NCBI RefSeq assembly: GCF_001945445.1
Contig: NZ_MSXW01000016.1
Span: 186,001-250,000 of the forward strand
Source of the DNA: Pseudomonas sp. PA27(2017)
GTDB taxonomy: Bacteria > Pseudomonadota > Gammaproteobacteria > Pseudomonadales > Pseudomonadaceae
Length of the DNA stretch: 64,000 bases
Direction: 5' to 3'
The position numbers were made by a program, and so were the translations under genes. This document shows positions 26,794 through 35,128 of the stretch, piece after piece; positions within the stretch are counted from its first letter, which is position 1, and every line of letters begins with the position of its first letter. A model generated the notes under the pieces. It saw only the letters and a program-made list of their open reading frames with translations. It had not been told where the DNA came from and searched no databases.

Positions 26794-26875
26794 GGTGGAC
26801 GACGCCTTATCCGTCCACCATTTGAACGTTGGCGGGTGGATGAAAGAGCGTCAGCTACGCGCTCCAATCCACCCG
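26794..26875. repeat. Two GTGGA-type hairpin repeats between DUF2946 and oprC
   Basis: Two neighbouring inverted repeats: GGTGGACG / CGTCCACC (26794-26819) and CGGGTGGAT / ATCCACCCG (26833-26875, with inner GAGCG/CGCTC). Related hairpins occur at 30057-30082 and, in part, at 63106-63130, so this is a dispersed short repeat family of this genome. Confidence 0.6.
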
Positions 26876-26982
26876 ACAAGGGCCGCGTGCCCGCCTGCCC
26901 GTCAACAAACTCCTGATCCCATACCAGCGCAACGCCCTTCCGGCGCCGCGTTTCGTACCGTTTGCATCAGGAATGCCTGAAC

Positions 26983-29097
26983 ATGACCACCGTTTCCAAT
27001 CGCTGCAACGCTTTTCAGCTCCACCCCATGAGCCTACGTTTGCGCCAGGCCCTGAGCCTTGGCACCTTGCTCGGTTTCGCTGGCACCGCCCTGGCTGGCG
27101 AGCCGCACCAGCATCACGAGCTGCAAGCCACCGTCATTACCGCCGTGCAGCAGGACTCACCGCTAAAGGTAGTCACCGATCCCAAGGCGCCGCGCCAGCC
27201 AGTACCCGCCACCGATGCCACCGACTACCTGAAGACCATTCCCGGCTTCTCCGCCATTCGCAGCGGCGGCAGCAATGGCGATCCGGTGCTGCGCGGCATG
27301 TTCGGCTCGCGCCTGAACATGCTTGCCAACGGTGGCCAGATGATCGGTGCCTGCCCCTCGCGCATGGACGCGCCGAGCTCGTACATCGTGCCTGCCACCT
27401 ATGACCAACTGACGGTCATCAAAGGCCCGCAGACCGTGCTGTGGGGACCTGGCGCTTCGGCAGGCACCGTGCGTTTCGAGCGTGAGCCGGAGCGCTTCGC
27501 CGAACCGGGCAGCCGCCTGGATGCCAGCCTGCTGGTCGGCTCCCGTGGGCGCCTCGACAAGCTGGTCGATGGCGCCGTGGGCAGCGAGCAGGGCTATATG
27601 CGGGTAATCGGCAGCCAGGCGCGCGCCGACGACTACCGCGATGGCAACGACGACACCCTGCCGTCACGCTGGGAGAAGTGGAGTGGCGACGTCGCCCTCG
27701 GCTGGACGCCGGATGTCGACACCCTGATCGAAGTCAGTGCTGGCCGTGGCGACGGCGAGTCGCGCTATGCCGGGCGTGGCATGGATGCCAGCAAGCTGGC
27801 GCGCGAAAGCCTCGGCCTGCGTTTTCACCGTGAAAACCTGGGTGGCCTGCTCAGCAAGGTCGAAGGCAACCTCTACTACAACTATGCCGACCACGTGATG
27901 GACAACTACAGCCTGCGCACGCCGGATGCCACCGGCAGCATGCCCATGCCAATGGCGTCGAACGTCGACCGCCGTACCCTGGGCGGGCGCCTTGCTGCGA
28001 CGCTCACCTGGCAGGACGTGGAGTTGATCGCCGGCGTCGATGCCCAGCGCAGCGAGCGCCGTGCCAGACGCTCCAGCTACGACATGATGAGCGCCACCCT
28101 CACGCCTGCCAGTGCCTTCGCCTGGAACAAGGACGCCGGCTTCCACAACTACGGGGCTTTCGCCGAAGCCACCTGGCACGTGGCCGAGGGGGATCGCGTG
28201 ATTGCTGGCGGGCGCCTCGATCGCGCCTGGGCCAAGGACTACCGGCAAAGCATCCGCGGCATGATGGGCAGCCGGCCCAATCCAACGGCTGGCGTCAGCC
28301 GTGCCGAAACCCTGCCCAGCGGCTTCGCTCGCTACGAGCACGACCTGAGCGGCTGGCCTGCCACCCTGTACGCAGGGCTCGGTCATGTGCAGCGCATGCC
28401 CGACTACTGGGAGCTGTTCTCGCCCACCATGGGGCCCCAAGGTGCGGCGAATGCCTTCGAGGGTATCCAGCCGGAAAAAACCACCCAGCTGGACGTTGGC
28501 CTGCAGTATCGGAGCGAGCGTCTGGACGCCTGGGTTTCCGGTTACGTCGGGCAGGTTCGCGACTACATCCTCTACACCTACACCACGGGGATGATGGGCA
28601 GCACCTCGCGGGCCGACAACGTCGATGCACGGATCATGGGCGGTGAGCTGGGAACCCGCTACCAGTGGACCGATCACTGGACGAGCGACGCGACCCTGGC
28701 CTATGCCTGGGGCAAGAACAGCAGCAGCGGTGCTGCGTTGGCGCAGATGCCGCCGCTCGAGGCGCGTCTGGGGCTGACCTACGAACAGCCGCGCTGGAGC
28801 GCCGGCGCCCTGTGGCGCGTGGTCGCCGCTCAGCATCGGGTCAGCGAGGGGCAGGGCAACGTGGTGGGCAAGGACTTCGGCGACAGCAGCGGCTTCGCGG
28901 TATTTTCCCTCAACGCGGCCTACCGGTTCAGCGACACGCTGAAGGTCAGCACCGGCCTCGATAACCTGTTCGACAAGACCTACAGCGAGCACCTTAACCT
29001 GGCCGGTAACTCCGGTTTCGGTTTCCTGGCCGATGATCCGCAACGGATCAACGAACCGGGGCGCACGCTGTGGGCCAAGGTAGACCTGAGCTTCTAA
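26983..29097 (+). CDS. oprC: TonB-dependent copper receptor OprC
   Basis: A 704-residue outer-membrane copper receptor. The signal peptide (MSLRLRQALSLGTLLGFAGTALA) appears after about 15 extra residues, giving a mature start GEPHQHHELQATVIT with histidines. The plug has DYLKTIPGFSAIRSGGSNGDPVLRGMFGSRLNML, close to OprC of P. aeruginosa as I recall it. The copper-binding CxxxM is present: C124 and M128 in GACPSRMD. It ends RTLWAKVDLSF. I chose ATG 26983, with AGGA nine bases upstream; the internal ATG at 27028 would give the cleaner signal peptide but has no ribosome site. Confidence 0.93.
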   Translation: MTTVSNRCNAFQLHPMSLRLRQALSLGTLLGFAGTALAGEPHQHHELQATVITAVQQDSPLKVVTDPKAPRQPVPATDATDYLKTIPGFSAIRSGGSNGDPVLRGMFGSRLNMLANGGQMIGACPSRMDAPSSYIVPATYDQLTVIKGPQTVLWGPGASAGTVRFEREPERFAEPGSRLDASLLVGSRGRLDKLVDGAVGSEQGYMRVIGSQARADDYRDGNDDTLPSRWEKWSGDVALGWTPDVDTLIEVSAGRGDGESRYAGRGMDASKLARESLGLRFHRENLGGLLSKVEGNLYYNYADHVMDNYSLRTPDATGSMPMPMASNVDRRTLGGRLAATLTWQDVELIAGVDAQRSERRARRSSYDMMSATLTPASAFAWNKDAGFHNYGAFAEATWHVAEGDRVIAGGRLDRAWAKDYRQSIRGMMGSRPNPTAGVSRAETLPSGFARYEHDLSGWPATLYAGLGHVQRMPDYWELFSPTMGPQGAANAFEGIQPEKTTQLDVGLQYRSERLDAWVSGYVGQVRDYILYTYTTGMMGSTSRADNVDARIMGGELGTRYQWTDHWTSDATLAYAWGKNSSSGAALAQMPPLEARLGLTYEQPRWSAGALWRVVAAQHRVSEGQGNVVGKDFGDSSGFAVFSLNAAYRFSDTLKVSTGLDNLFDKTYSEHLNLAGNSGFGFLADDPQRINEPGRTLWAKVDLSF

Positions 29098-29141
29098 CCT
29101 GCCATCTGATCGCACCTGCGCGCTGCGCAGGCGCGATCCAA

Positions 29142-29930
29142 TCACTGACCCGGCACGGCCAGCCAGTGACCGAGGGTTTTCTGATACGCGCCGGTGGCCT
29201 TGCTCAAATGCAGCCACTGATCCACATAGCTCTTCCAAGTCATGTCGTCGCGCGGTAGCAGATAGGCCTTCTCACCGTATTGCATGTAGGCGGTCGGGTT
29301 GACTGCGCACAGGCCGGGCATGCGTTTCTGTTGGTACAGGGCTTCGGACGAGTCGGTGATCATCACGTCGGCGCGCTTGTCCAGCAGTTCCTGGAAGATG
29401 GTCTTGTTGTCGTGGAAGTTCAGCTGCGCCTTGGGCAGATAGGCCCGCGCGAAAGCTTCATTGGTACCGCCGGCCGGCTCGATGAGGCGCACCTCTGGCC
29501 TGTTGATCTGCTCGACGGTCTGGTAGCGCGACACGTCTTCACAGCGCACCAGGGGAATCTTGCCGTCCACATCCAGGGTGCTGCTGAAAAACGCCTTCTT
29601 CTGGCGCTCAAGCGTCACCGAAATGCCGCCCATGCCGATATCGCACTTGCCTGCCACCATATCCGGCATCAGGGTTTTCCAGGTGGTCGGCACCCACTGC
29701 ACCTTCACACCGAGGCTCTGCGCAAGCGACTGGGCCATCTCGATATCGATGCCTTCGTACTCGCCGTCCTGACGCAGGAAGGTGTATGGCTTGTAGTCAC
29801 CGGTGGTGCACACCGCCAGTTGTCCCTTCTCCAGCACCTTGTCCAGGTGCGACGGCGTTTCCTGAGCCTGGGCAAAACCCGACAGGCCGATAAGCAGGGT
29901 GGTGACGGCGCTGATTTTTAGATTTTTCAT
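29142..29930 (-). CDS. Periplasmic cyclohexadienyl dehydratase-like protein (PheC type, family 3 binding-protein fold)
   Basis: A 262-residue exported protein with a signal peptide ending near AQA (residue 22). It has the amino-acid-binding-protein fold, but its sequence follows P. aeruginosa PheC closely as I recall it: TTGDYKPYTF, GIDIEMAQSLAQSLG, GGISVTLERQKKAFFS, EPAGGTNEAFARAYLPKA, and LLPRDDMTWKSYVDQWLH. PheC converts arogenate or prephenate to phenylalanine or phenylpyruvate in the periplasm. The glutamate used as catalytic acid in PheC appears to be kept (E196 in MITDSSEAL). A plain amino-acid binding protein remains possible. It stands alone; no ABC permease or ATPase is adjacent, which favours an enzyme. 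Confidence 0.78.
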   Translation of the reverse strand: MKNLKISAVTTLLIGLSGFAQAQETPSHLDKVLEKGQLAVCTTGDYKPYTFLRQDGEYEGIDIEMAQSLAQSLGVKVQWVPTTWKTLMPDMVAGKCDIGMGGISVTLERQKKAFFSSTLDVDGKIPLVRCEDVSRYQTVEQINRPEVRLIEPAGGTNEAFARAYLPKAQLNFHDNKTIFQELLDKRADVMITDSSEALYQQKRMPGLCAVNPTAYMQYGEKAYLLPRDDMTWKSYVDQWLHLSKATGAYQKTLGHWLAVPGQ

Positions 29931-30056
29931 GGTGGGGAGACTCGCGGTTGAAGGCGGGAAGGCGAGGGGACAAGGTAAGGAGAAGGGCTTGGTGGGGCAA
30001 GGCTTGGGTTGGGGGAGATGATGTTAGTTTTAGTTCTGGTTAGGTGCTTTGAATGC

Positions 30057-30082
30057 GGTGGACAAGCTTCGCGTTGTCCACC
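30057..30082. repeat. GGTGGACAA hairpin repeat
   Basis: GGTGGACAA and TTGTCCACC form a perfect 9-bp stem around an 8-base loop. It lies between the PheC-like gene and the AT-rich islet and belongs to the same family as the hairpins at 26794-26875. Confidence 0.6.
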
Positions 30083-30123
30083 TCACGTCTGAAGCAGTTG
30101 TTGGTATTGAATGTGAGCTTTTT

Positions 30124-30831
30124 CTATACACTAACTTGTTTTACTATTTCTTGTCCGACAGTTAGAGCATTTGACGATGTTCCGCTAAGGTAAGCTTTTG
30201 CAGCGATTTCTGCAGATGTTTGAGCTAGCTTTATAAGGTTTGCAATAGTCTCTTTATCCACGGTTTTTATATTTTCGGACGTTTCAATCAAGACATGTGG
30301 CTGGAATGCGGGTATTCCATTAACTAAAAGCTGGTATTGGTACCCGATGTGGCTCGTGTTTTCATCCCATATTACGCCTGTCTTTTTCTCAATTCTGACA
30401 TATGGTCTGATTTCAACGCCAAATGCCTTCACCTGAGCTTCGTGCTCCATTCTCGCAATCGTTCGTCCTTTCTTCTCAGCCTCGTTCTCTGCCTTTGCGA
30501 GCTCTTCACGATGTGCTGATTTGATATTTGCAAGCTCAACGAGTTGGTCTTTTTGACTCGCAGCTACGCCAACATCATAACCTTCGTTATAGGATTTTTC
30601 TTTTGTACTTTTTATTAGTTCATAGTGTTCAACTTCGAGAGTGTTTTTTGATTTAATATATTCTGCTTCAAGAAGGTGGATTGTTTTTTGATGATTGTTT
30701 GTTAGTGAGTTTAGCTCCTGAATATTGAGCGAAAGTTTTTTGCTGTTTCGGGCGGAAAGGAAGGATATTAGAGCAGCAGAAGCAAGTGCGGAGAAAATAA
30801 TTGCAGTAATTAGGGTTGCTTGTGAGTACAT
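30124..30831 (-). CDS. Hypothetical membrane-anchored coiled-coil protein, AT-rich
   Basis: A 235-residue protein I do not recognise. An N-terminal membrane helix (ATLITAIIFSALASAALISFL, about residues 5-26) is followed by a long charged helix-forming region (about 30-130, with KNSLEVEHYELIKSTKEKS-like patterns and AKAENEAEKKGRTIARMEHEA). A globular C-terminal part follows (VRIEKKTGVIWDENTSHIGYQYQLLVNG). The topology suggests a bitopic inner-membrane protein with a cytoplasmic or periplasmic coiled coil. The DNA is markedly AT-rich and uses codons rare in the rest of the window, a sign of recent transfer. No function is assigned. Confidence 0.75.
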   Translation of the reverse strand: MYSQATLITAIIFSALASAALISFLSARNSKKLSLNIQELNSLTNNHQKTIHLLEAEYIKSKNTLEVEHYELIKSTKEKSYNEGYDVGVAASQKDQLVELANIKSAHREELAKAENEAEKKGRTIARMEHEAQVKAFGVEIRPYVRIEKKTGVIWDENTSHIGYQYQLLVNGIPAFQPHVLIETSENIKTVDKETIANLIKLAQTSAEIAAKAYLSGTSSNALTVGQEIVKQVSV

Positions 30832-30968
30832 GTCTCTTCCTGAGTGTGTGTAAGTTTTTGTAGTTGGCTATATTAAGATTGGTGTGGCCAGGTTTATTTG
30901 GTGTTATCCATTGGGGTATCTTGGTTTGTAAAGCGCTAGTTCAATGTTGGAGGATGATCTGGCGAAAT

Positions 30969-31277
30969 TTAACGGTTGATGATTTTTCCGATTTCTACTA
31001 GTTTTTTACCATTCCTCTTTGTTAGTTTATACATTTCAGTGACGAGAGAATTGATTTCACTCAGCAGTTTGTCACGTTCGACCTTTGTGGTTGCGCAACG
31101 AACTGAATTTATGCGATTGGTGATGATTCTCTTTTTCCCTAGGAGACTGAAGTCACTGACACTCCAATATATTTCCCAATAATCATAGTGGGGGAATTTC
31201 TCCCATATGCTTGAGATATTCATTCCGCGGTCTAAAAGTAAATTCATTTCTTTGATCTCATGTTTTGGTATTGCCAT
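30969..31277 (-). CDS. Hypothetical 102-residue protein, AT-rich
   Basis: A small, basic, probably soluble and mostly helical protein with no family I know. Notable parts are MAIPKHEIKEMNLLLDRGM, an aromatic stretch FPHYDYWEIYWSVSDFS, and a lysine-rich end (YKLTKRNGKKLVEIGKIINR). GGAGAA sits a few bases before the ATG. It lies upstream of, and on the same strand as, the coiled-coil membrane gene (137-base gap) and shares its low GC, so the two probably arrived together. The pattern DYWEIYWSV could suit a small DNA-binding or effector-immunity type protein, but nothing decides this. Confidence 0.7.
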   Translation of the reverse strand: MAIPKHEIKEMNLLLDRGMNISSIWEKFPHYDYWEIYWSVSDFSLLGKKRIITNRINSVRCATTKVERDKLLSEINSLVTEMYKLTKRNGKKLVEIGKIINR

Positions 31278-31598
31278 GATGTTCTCCTTGCGTGAGTGCT
31301 AGTTTCTTGTGTAGTGGTTTTTATTTATTTGTATTCCGCTCATCTGGTTAGGCAGCGAGTAGAATGCGCGACACTATTTTATTCACCATCGGATACTGAA
31401 GAGGCGGGCTGTCCCAATGTGTAGACCTTTGCTAATCAGGGCGGCCTTGCTGTTAATCGCGCACTAATAGAAAACTGGTTCAGACACTACGCCATCAAAT
31501 AGCCATCCGTCTACGGCCTGCTTGCCACCTCCCTGGTTGCCCCACCCTGCCAATCCTTCCCATACTGCCTCCCTATGCCGCCTACCAAGGGAGCCCCC
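31278..31598. other. Gene-free stretch before the tldD-like gene
   Basis: About 320 bases without a credible ORF. The left part is AT-rich and belongs with the islet genes, whose promoter it should hold. The right part returns to normal composition near 31490. No repeats or att-like direct repeats were seen by eye. Confidence 0.5.
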
Positions 31599-33041
31599 AT
31601 GTTCGCCTTCAGCGAAACCCTAGAACGCCGCTTCGCCGCCCTGCGTTCCACCGCCGATTTCTGGTCGCTGCGCCATGTGCGGGAGACCACCGAGCGCTAT
31701 TGGGTGCGTCGCAATGTGGCGCGGGCGCCGTCGTTTTCGGACGATGCGGGGGCCATGCTCAGTGTGCGGGTGGCCGGGGTGGAGGCCTATGCGGCGACCA
31801 GCGATCTCAGCCAGGCCGGGTTGCAGGCGGCGCTCGACAAGGCCGAGCGGCTGGCGCGGCAATTGGTGGGGCGCAATCTGCTCGATCTGCATGAGCTGCC
31901 GGTGCCCCATGAGCAGGCCGATGACGTGATGCCCGGCTATCAGCGCGCTCTGGCCAGCCCGGCGCACTGGTACGAATTGCTGGCGGCCGAGTCGGCGCGG
32001 GTACCGCGGGATGAGCGTCTGGTGGACTGGTACGCCGGGCTGACCTTTACTGCCACCGAGCAGATTTACCTCAACAGCGCCGGTGCCCGTTTGCGCCGCG
32101 CTCAGCACTACGTGTTCCCGCAGCTGGGCGTTACCGCCAGCGATGGCGCCGACAGCCAGAGCCGCAGCTTTGGCGGCACCCACCTGGCGCGCCAGGGCGG
32201 TGCCGAGGTGATCGACGAGCTGGGCGTGGTCGGCACCGCCAGCCGTATCGCCGACGAGGCGCTGCAATTGCTGCTGGCGCCCAATACGCCGAGCGGTCAC
32301 CGCGACCTGCTGTTGATGCCGGACCAGATGATCCTGCAGATCCACGAGTCCATCGGCCATCCGCTGGAGCTGGATCGCATCCTCGGTGACGAGCGCAATT
32401 TTGCCGGCACCAGCTTTATCCGCCAGGAGGATTTCGGCAGTTACCAATACGGCTCGTCGCTGCTCAACGTGACCTTCGACCCAACGGTATCGGGCGAGCT
32501 GGCCAGCTATCGCCATGACGACGACGGCACCCCGGCGCAGCGCGAATACCTGATCCGCGAGGGCATCCTCCAGCGGCCGCTCGGTGGCGCGCTGTCGCAG
32601 TGGCGCAGCGGGCTGGAGGGCGTCGCCAACAGCCGCGCCTGCAGTTGGAACCGCCCGACCCTGGATCGCATGGCAAACCTCAATGTCGAGCCCGGCAACC
32701 AGCGCCTGGAGCAGCTGATCGGCGGCATCGAACGCGGCATTCTGATGAGCAACAACCGCTCCTGGTCGATCGATGACGCGCGCAACAAATTCCAGTTCGG
32801 CTGCGAGTGGGGCCGGCTGATCGACAACGGCGAGCTCAAGGGCGTGGTGAAGAACCCCAACTACCGCGGCATCTCCGCGCAGTTCTGGCGCAACCTCAAG
32901 GTGGTCGGCGACGCCAGTACCTTCGAGGTGCTGGGCACGCCGTATTGCGGCAAGGGCGAGCCGAACCAGGTGATCCGCGTCGGCCACGCCACGCCTGCGT
33001 GCGTGTTCGCCGATGTCGACGTATTTGGAGGGGCAGCCTGA
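31599..33041 (+). CDS. TldD-like metallopeptidase subunit
   Basis: A 480-residue subunit of a TldD/TldE (PmbA) type protease. These zinc heterodimers degrade unfolded peptides and mature peptide natural products such as microcin B17 in E. coli. The zinc-binding HExxxH is HESIGH at residues 249-254, with E257 shortly after, as in TldD; the E-type partner lacks this. A C-terminal region with GEPNQVIRVGHATPACVF is present. AGGGAG precedes ATG 31599. It overlaps the pmbA-like gene by one base. The canonical tldD and pmbA of pseudomonads are not adjacent as I know them, so this coupled pair is probably a second copy with a separate client. Confidence 0.9.
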   Translation: MFAFSETLERRFAALRSTADFWSLRHVRETTERYWVRRNVARAPSFSDDAGAMLSVRVAGVEAYAATSDLSQAGLQAALDKAERLARQLVGRNLLDLHELPVPHEQADDVMPGYQRALASPAHWYELLAAESARVPRDERLVDWYAGLTFTATEQIYLNSAGARLRRAQHYVFPQLGVTASDGADSQSRSFGGTHLARQGGAEVIDELGVVGTASRIADEALQLLLAPNTPSGHRDLLLMPDQMILQIHESIGHPLELDRILGDERNFAGTSFIRQEDFGSYQYGSSLLNVTFDPTVSGELASYRHDDDGTPAQREYLIREGILQRPLGGALSQWRSGLEGVANSRACSWNRPTLDRMANLNVEPGNQRLEQLIGGIERGILMSNNRSWSIDDARNKFQFGCEWGRLIDNGELKGVVKNPNYRGISAQFWRNLKVVGDASTFEVLGTPYCGKGEPNQVIRVGHATPACVFADVDVFGGAA

Positions 33042-34360
33042 TGAACGCACGTCAGCATTTCGAGGCGTTGCTCGCGCACCTGAACGCCGGGCTGCAGGCC
33101 GGCGAGGGCTTTACCCTGGAGTACCAGGCCGAGGCCTCGGACTTCATCCGCTTCAACCACGCCCGCGTGCGCCAGGCCGGCCAGGTGCAGCAGGCGTACG
33201 CCACCCTGGCGCTGTACCAGGGCGAGCGGCATGGCGACTTCGAACTGGCCTTGAGCGGGGTGATCGATGACGACCTACCGCGCCTCGACCAGGCGCTGCA
33301 GCGCCTGCGTGCGGTATTGCCGACGCTCGCCGATGACCCCTACCTGCGCCTGAACCGCGAAGCCTGGCGCAGCGAGACCGCGGCGGGGGACGCGGCCCAG
33401 CACAGCGAGATCGCCATCGCGCAGATCAGTGAGGCAGCCGCCGGGCTGGACCTGGTCGGTTTCTACGCCGCCGGGCCGCAGTATCAGGGCTTCGCCAGCT
33501 CCTGGGGCGCCTTCGGTTGGCACGCGGCGAGCAGCTTCAACTTCGAGTTCAGCCTGTTCCACGAAAACGGCCAGGCGGTGAAAAGCAGCTATGCCGGCGA
33601 GCAATGGGACGCCCAGGCTTTCGCCCGCAAATTGGCGTTCGCCCGTGAGCAACTGGAGCATCTGGGCAAACCCGCCCATGAGTTGAAGCCGGGGGCTTAT
33701 CGCGCCTACCTGACGCCTGCGGCGCTGGAGGAATTGTTCGGGCTGTTCGCCTGGGGCTTTTCCGCCGAGGCACTGGCCACCGGTGGCAGCCCGCTGCAGC
33801 GGCTGTTCGCCGGCAGCGCCAGCTTGAGCGACAAAGTGACGCTGGACGAGCGCATCGAAGGGGGCCTGGCGCCGGCCTTTACCCGCGAGGGGCCACGTCA
33901 GCCGCTGCGTCTGGTCAGCCAGGGCAAGGCGGGCGAGCGCCTGGTCAGCTCGCGTAGCGCCGCCGAACACGGACTGATCGCCAACGGCGCGGGCAGCGGT
34001 GAGTACCCGTTCTCCCTGCACCTGCACGGCGGCGAGCTGGAGGAGGCCGAGATCCTGCAGTGCCTCGGCACCGGGCTGTATATCGGCAACCTGTGGTACA
34101 GCAACTTCTCCGACCTGCCGGCCGGGCGCCTGACCGGCATGACCCGCTTCGCCACCTTCTGGGTCGAGGACGGTCGCATCAGGGCGCCGGTGGACACCAT
34201 GCGCTTCGACGACTCGCTGTTCGACTTCCTCGGCGCGAACCTGGAAGCCCTGACCCGTGAGCCGGAGCTGCTGCTGCCCAGTGGCACCTATGGCGCGCGA
34301 CAAACCGGCTCGATGGCGCTGCCCGGCGCGCTGCTGTCGCGGTTTACCCTGACGTTGTAA
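33041..34360 (+). CDS. PmbA/TldE-like peptidase partner subunit
   Basis: A 439-residue partner of the TldD-like protein. It shows the TldE fold landmarks (TLEYQAEASDFIRFNHARVRQAGQV at the start, LYIGNLWYSNFSDLPAGRLTGMTRFATFWVEDGRI near residue 345-380) and no HExxxH, as expected for the non-catalytic subunit. The ATG shares its A with the previous stop (TGATG), so the two are made together. No precursor peptide gene was recognised beside the pair. Confidence 0.9.
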   Translation: MNARQHFEALLAHLNAGLQAGEGFTLEYQAEASDFIRFNHARVRQAGQVQQAYATLALYQGERHGDFELALSGVIDDDLPRLDQALQRLRAVLPTLADDPYLRLNREAWRSETAAGDAAQHSEIAIAQISEAAAGLDLVGFYAAGPQYQGFASSWGAFGWHAASSFNFEFSLFHENGQAVKSSYAGEQWDAQAFARKLAFAREQLEHLGKPAHELKPGAYRAYLTPAALEELFGLFAWGFSAEALATGGSPLQRLFAGSASLSDKVTLDERIEGGLAPAFTREGPRQPLRLVSQGKAGERLVSSRSAAEHGLIANGAGSGEYPFSLHLHGGELEEAEILQCLGTGLYIGNLWYSNFSDLPAGRLTGMTRFATFWVEDGRIRAPVDTMRFDDSLFDFLGANLEALTREPELLLPSGTYGARQTGSMALPGALLSRFTLTL

Positions 34361-34425
34361 GGACGGTATTCCTGGGTATTGCTGCGTGCGCGGACCAACA
34401 CTCATCCATGACGTCACACTGACGC

Positions 34426-34722
34426 TCATTCGAGCATATGAGCGCGTAGCGCCCGTTCCTCTCGCATGACGTGAATGATGAAGACCGTCGTATCCGAAAC
34501 GCGGTAGAAAACCCGGCAGGGCGGGACGACGATTTCGCGATACACCGAGTTTGGCAGCTCGTCAGGGGTGCGGCCTGACAGAGGGAACTCCGCCAAACGT
34601 CCGACCGCTTCAACCACCTTCCTGACCAGCGCGCGAGCGGCATCGGGTTTGTCCAAGGCAATGTACTGCGCCAGATCGTCGAGTTGCTCGAGGGCGGGAT
34701 TTGTCCAGACTATTTCAGCCAT
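34426..34722 (-). CDS. ParE/RelE-family toxin of a type II toxin-antitoxin pair
   Basis: A 98-residue toxin. It starts MAEIVWTNPALEQLDDLAQYIALDKPDAARALV, the ParE-like N-terminus, and ends with the core strand pattern REIVVPPCRVFYRVSDTTVFIIHVMREER. ParE proteins target DNA gyrase, while RelE proteins cut mRNA; the N-terminal LDDLAQYI pattern leans to ParE. It overlaps the antitoxin gene by 13 bases, the usual antitoxin-first order. Confidence 0.92.
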   Translation of the reverse strand: MAEIVWTNPALEQLDDLAQYIALDKPDAARALVRKVVEAVGRLAEFPLSGRTPDELPNSVYREIVVPPCRVFYRVSDTTVFIIHVMREERALRAHMLE

Positions 34723-34967
34723 TTGCTCAGCCGTTGCCTGGCCTGTTCATGGCTGACGGTATCGCCCTCGATCACGGCCCGTTCGCCGCGGGCCAGGGCA
34801 TCCAGAAGGGCGAGGCGCTTCTGCATGAACTGGTAGTCATCGACATCCACCAGATAGGCCGAGGGTATTCCGTGCTCGGTGATCAGAACAGGTTCCTTGG
34901 ATTCGTGAAGGTCGGCAAGGATCTTGGTGGCCTGTCGCTTCAGGTTGGTGACCAACTCGACTTTCAT
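34710..34967 (-). CDS. Phd/YefM-family antitoxin
   Basis: An 85-residue antitoxin. The N-terminal DNA-binding Phd/YefM fold is visible (VELVTNLKRQATKILADLHESKEPVLITEHGIPSAYLVDVDDYQFM), and the C-terminal tail that wraps the toxin has GDTVSHEQARQRLSKWLK. It should repress its own promoter; a nearly perfect 24-bp palindrome lies 21 bases upstream at 34989-35012. Confidence 0.92.
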   Translation of the reverse strand: MKVELVTNLKRQATKILADLHESKEPVLITEHGIPSAYLVDVDDYQFMQKRLALLDALARGERAVIEGDTVSHEQARQRLSKWLK

Positions 34968-34988
34968 GAGAGGACTCGGTGCGTGGAT

Positions 34989-35012
34989 GAAGTATCACTT
35001 TAGTGACACTTC
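34989..35012. promoter_or_regulatory. Palindromic operator candidate of the toxin-antitoxin pair
   Basis: GAAGTATCACTT followed by TAGTGACACTTC forms a 24-bp palindrome with mismatches only at one outer pair and at the centre. It sits directly upstream of the antitoxin gene and is the expected place for Phd-type autoregulation. It could also touch the LacI-type gene at 35129. Confidence 0.65.
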
Positions 35013-35128
35013 TCTCGCTGGGCAATTGGAAAGCGCTCTGAAACCGAACTGTCATCCCTTCGTCGCGCGACTGCCATCTGCGCTCGCTAAGTTGCTCGCC
35101 AATGAGATCGATCTCAAAGCGAGCGAGC

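Noticed and set aside
30337..30519. 60-residue plus-strand ORF within the AT-rich coiled-coil gene
   Set aside because: Opposite-strand shadow with no ribosome site; the minus-strand reading has a coherent membrane-helix and coiled-coil layout.
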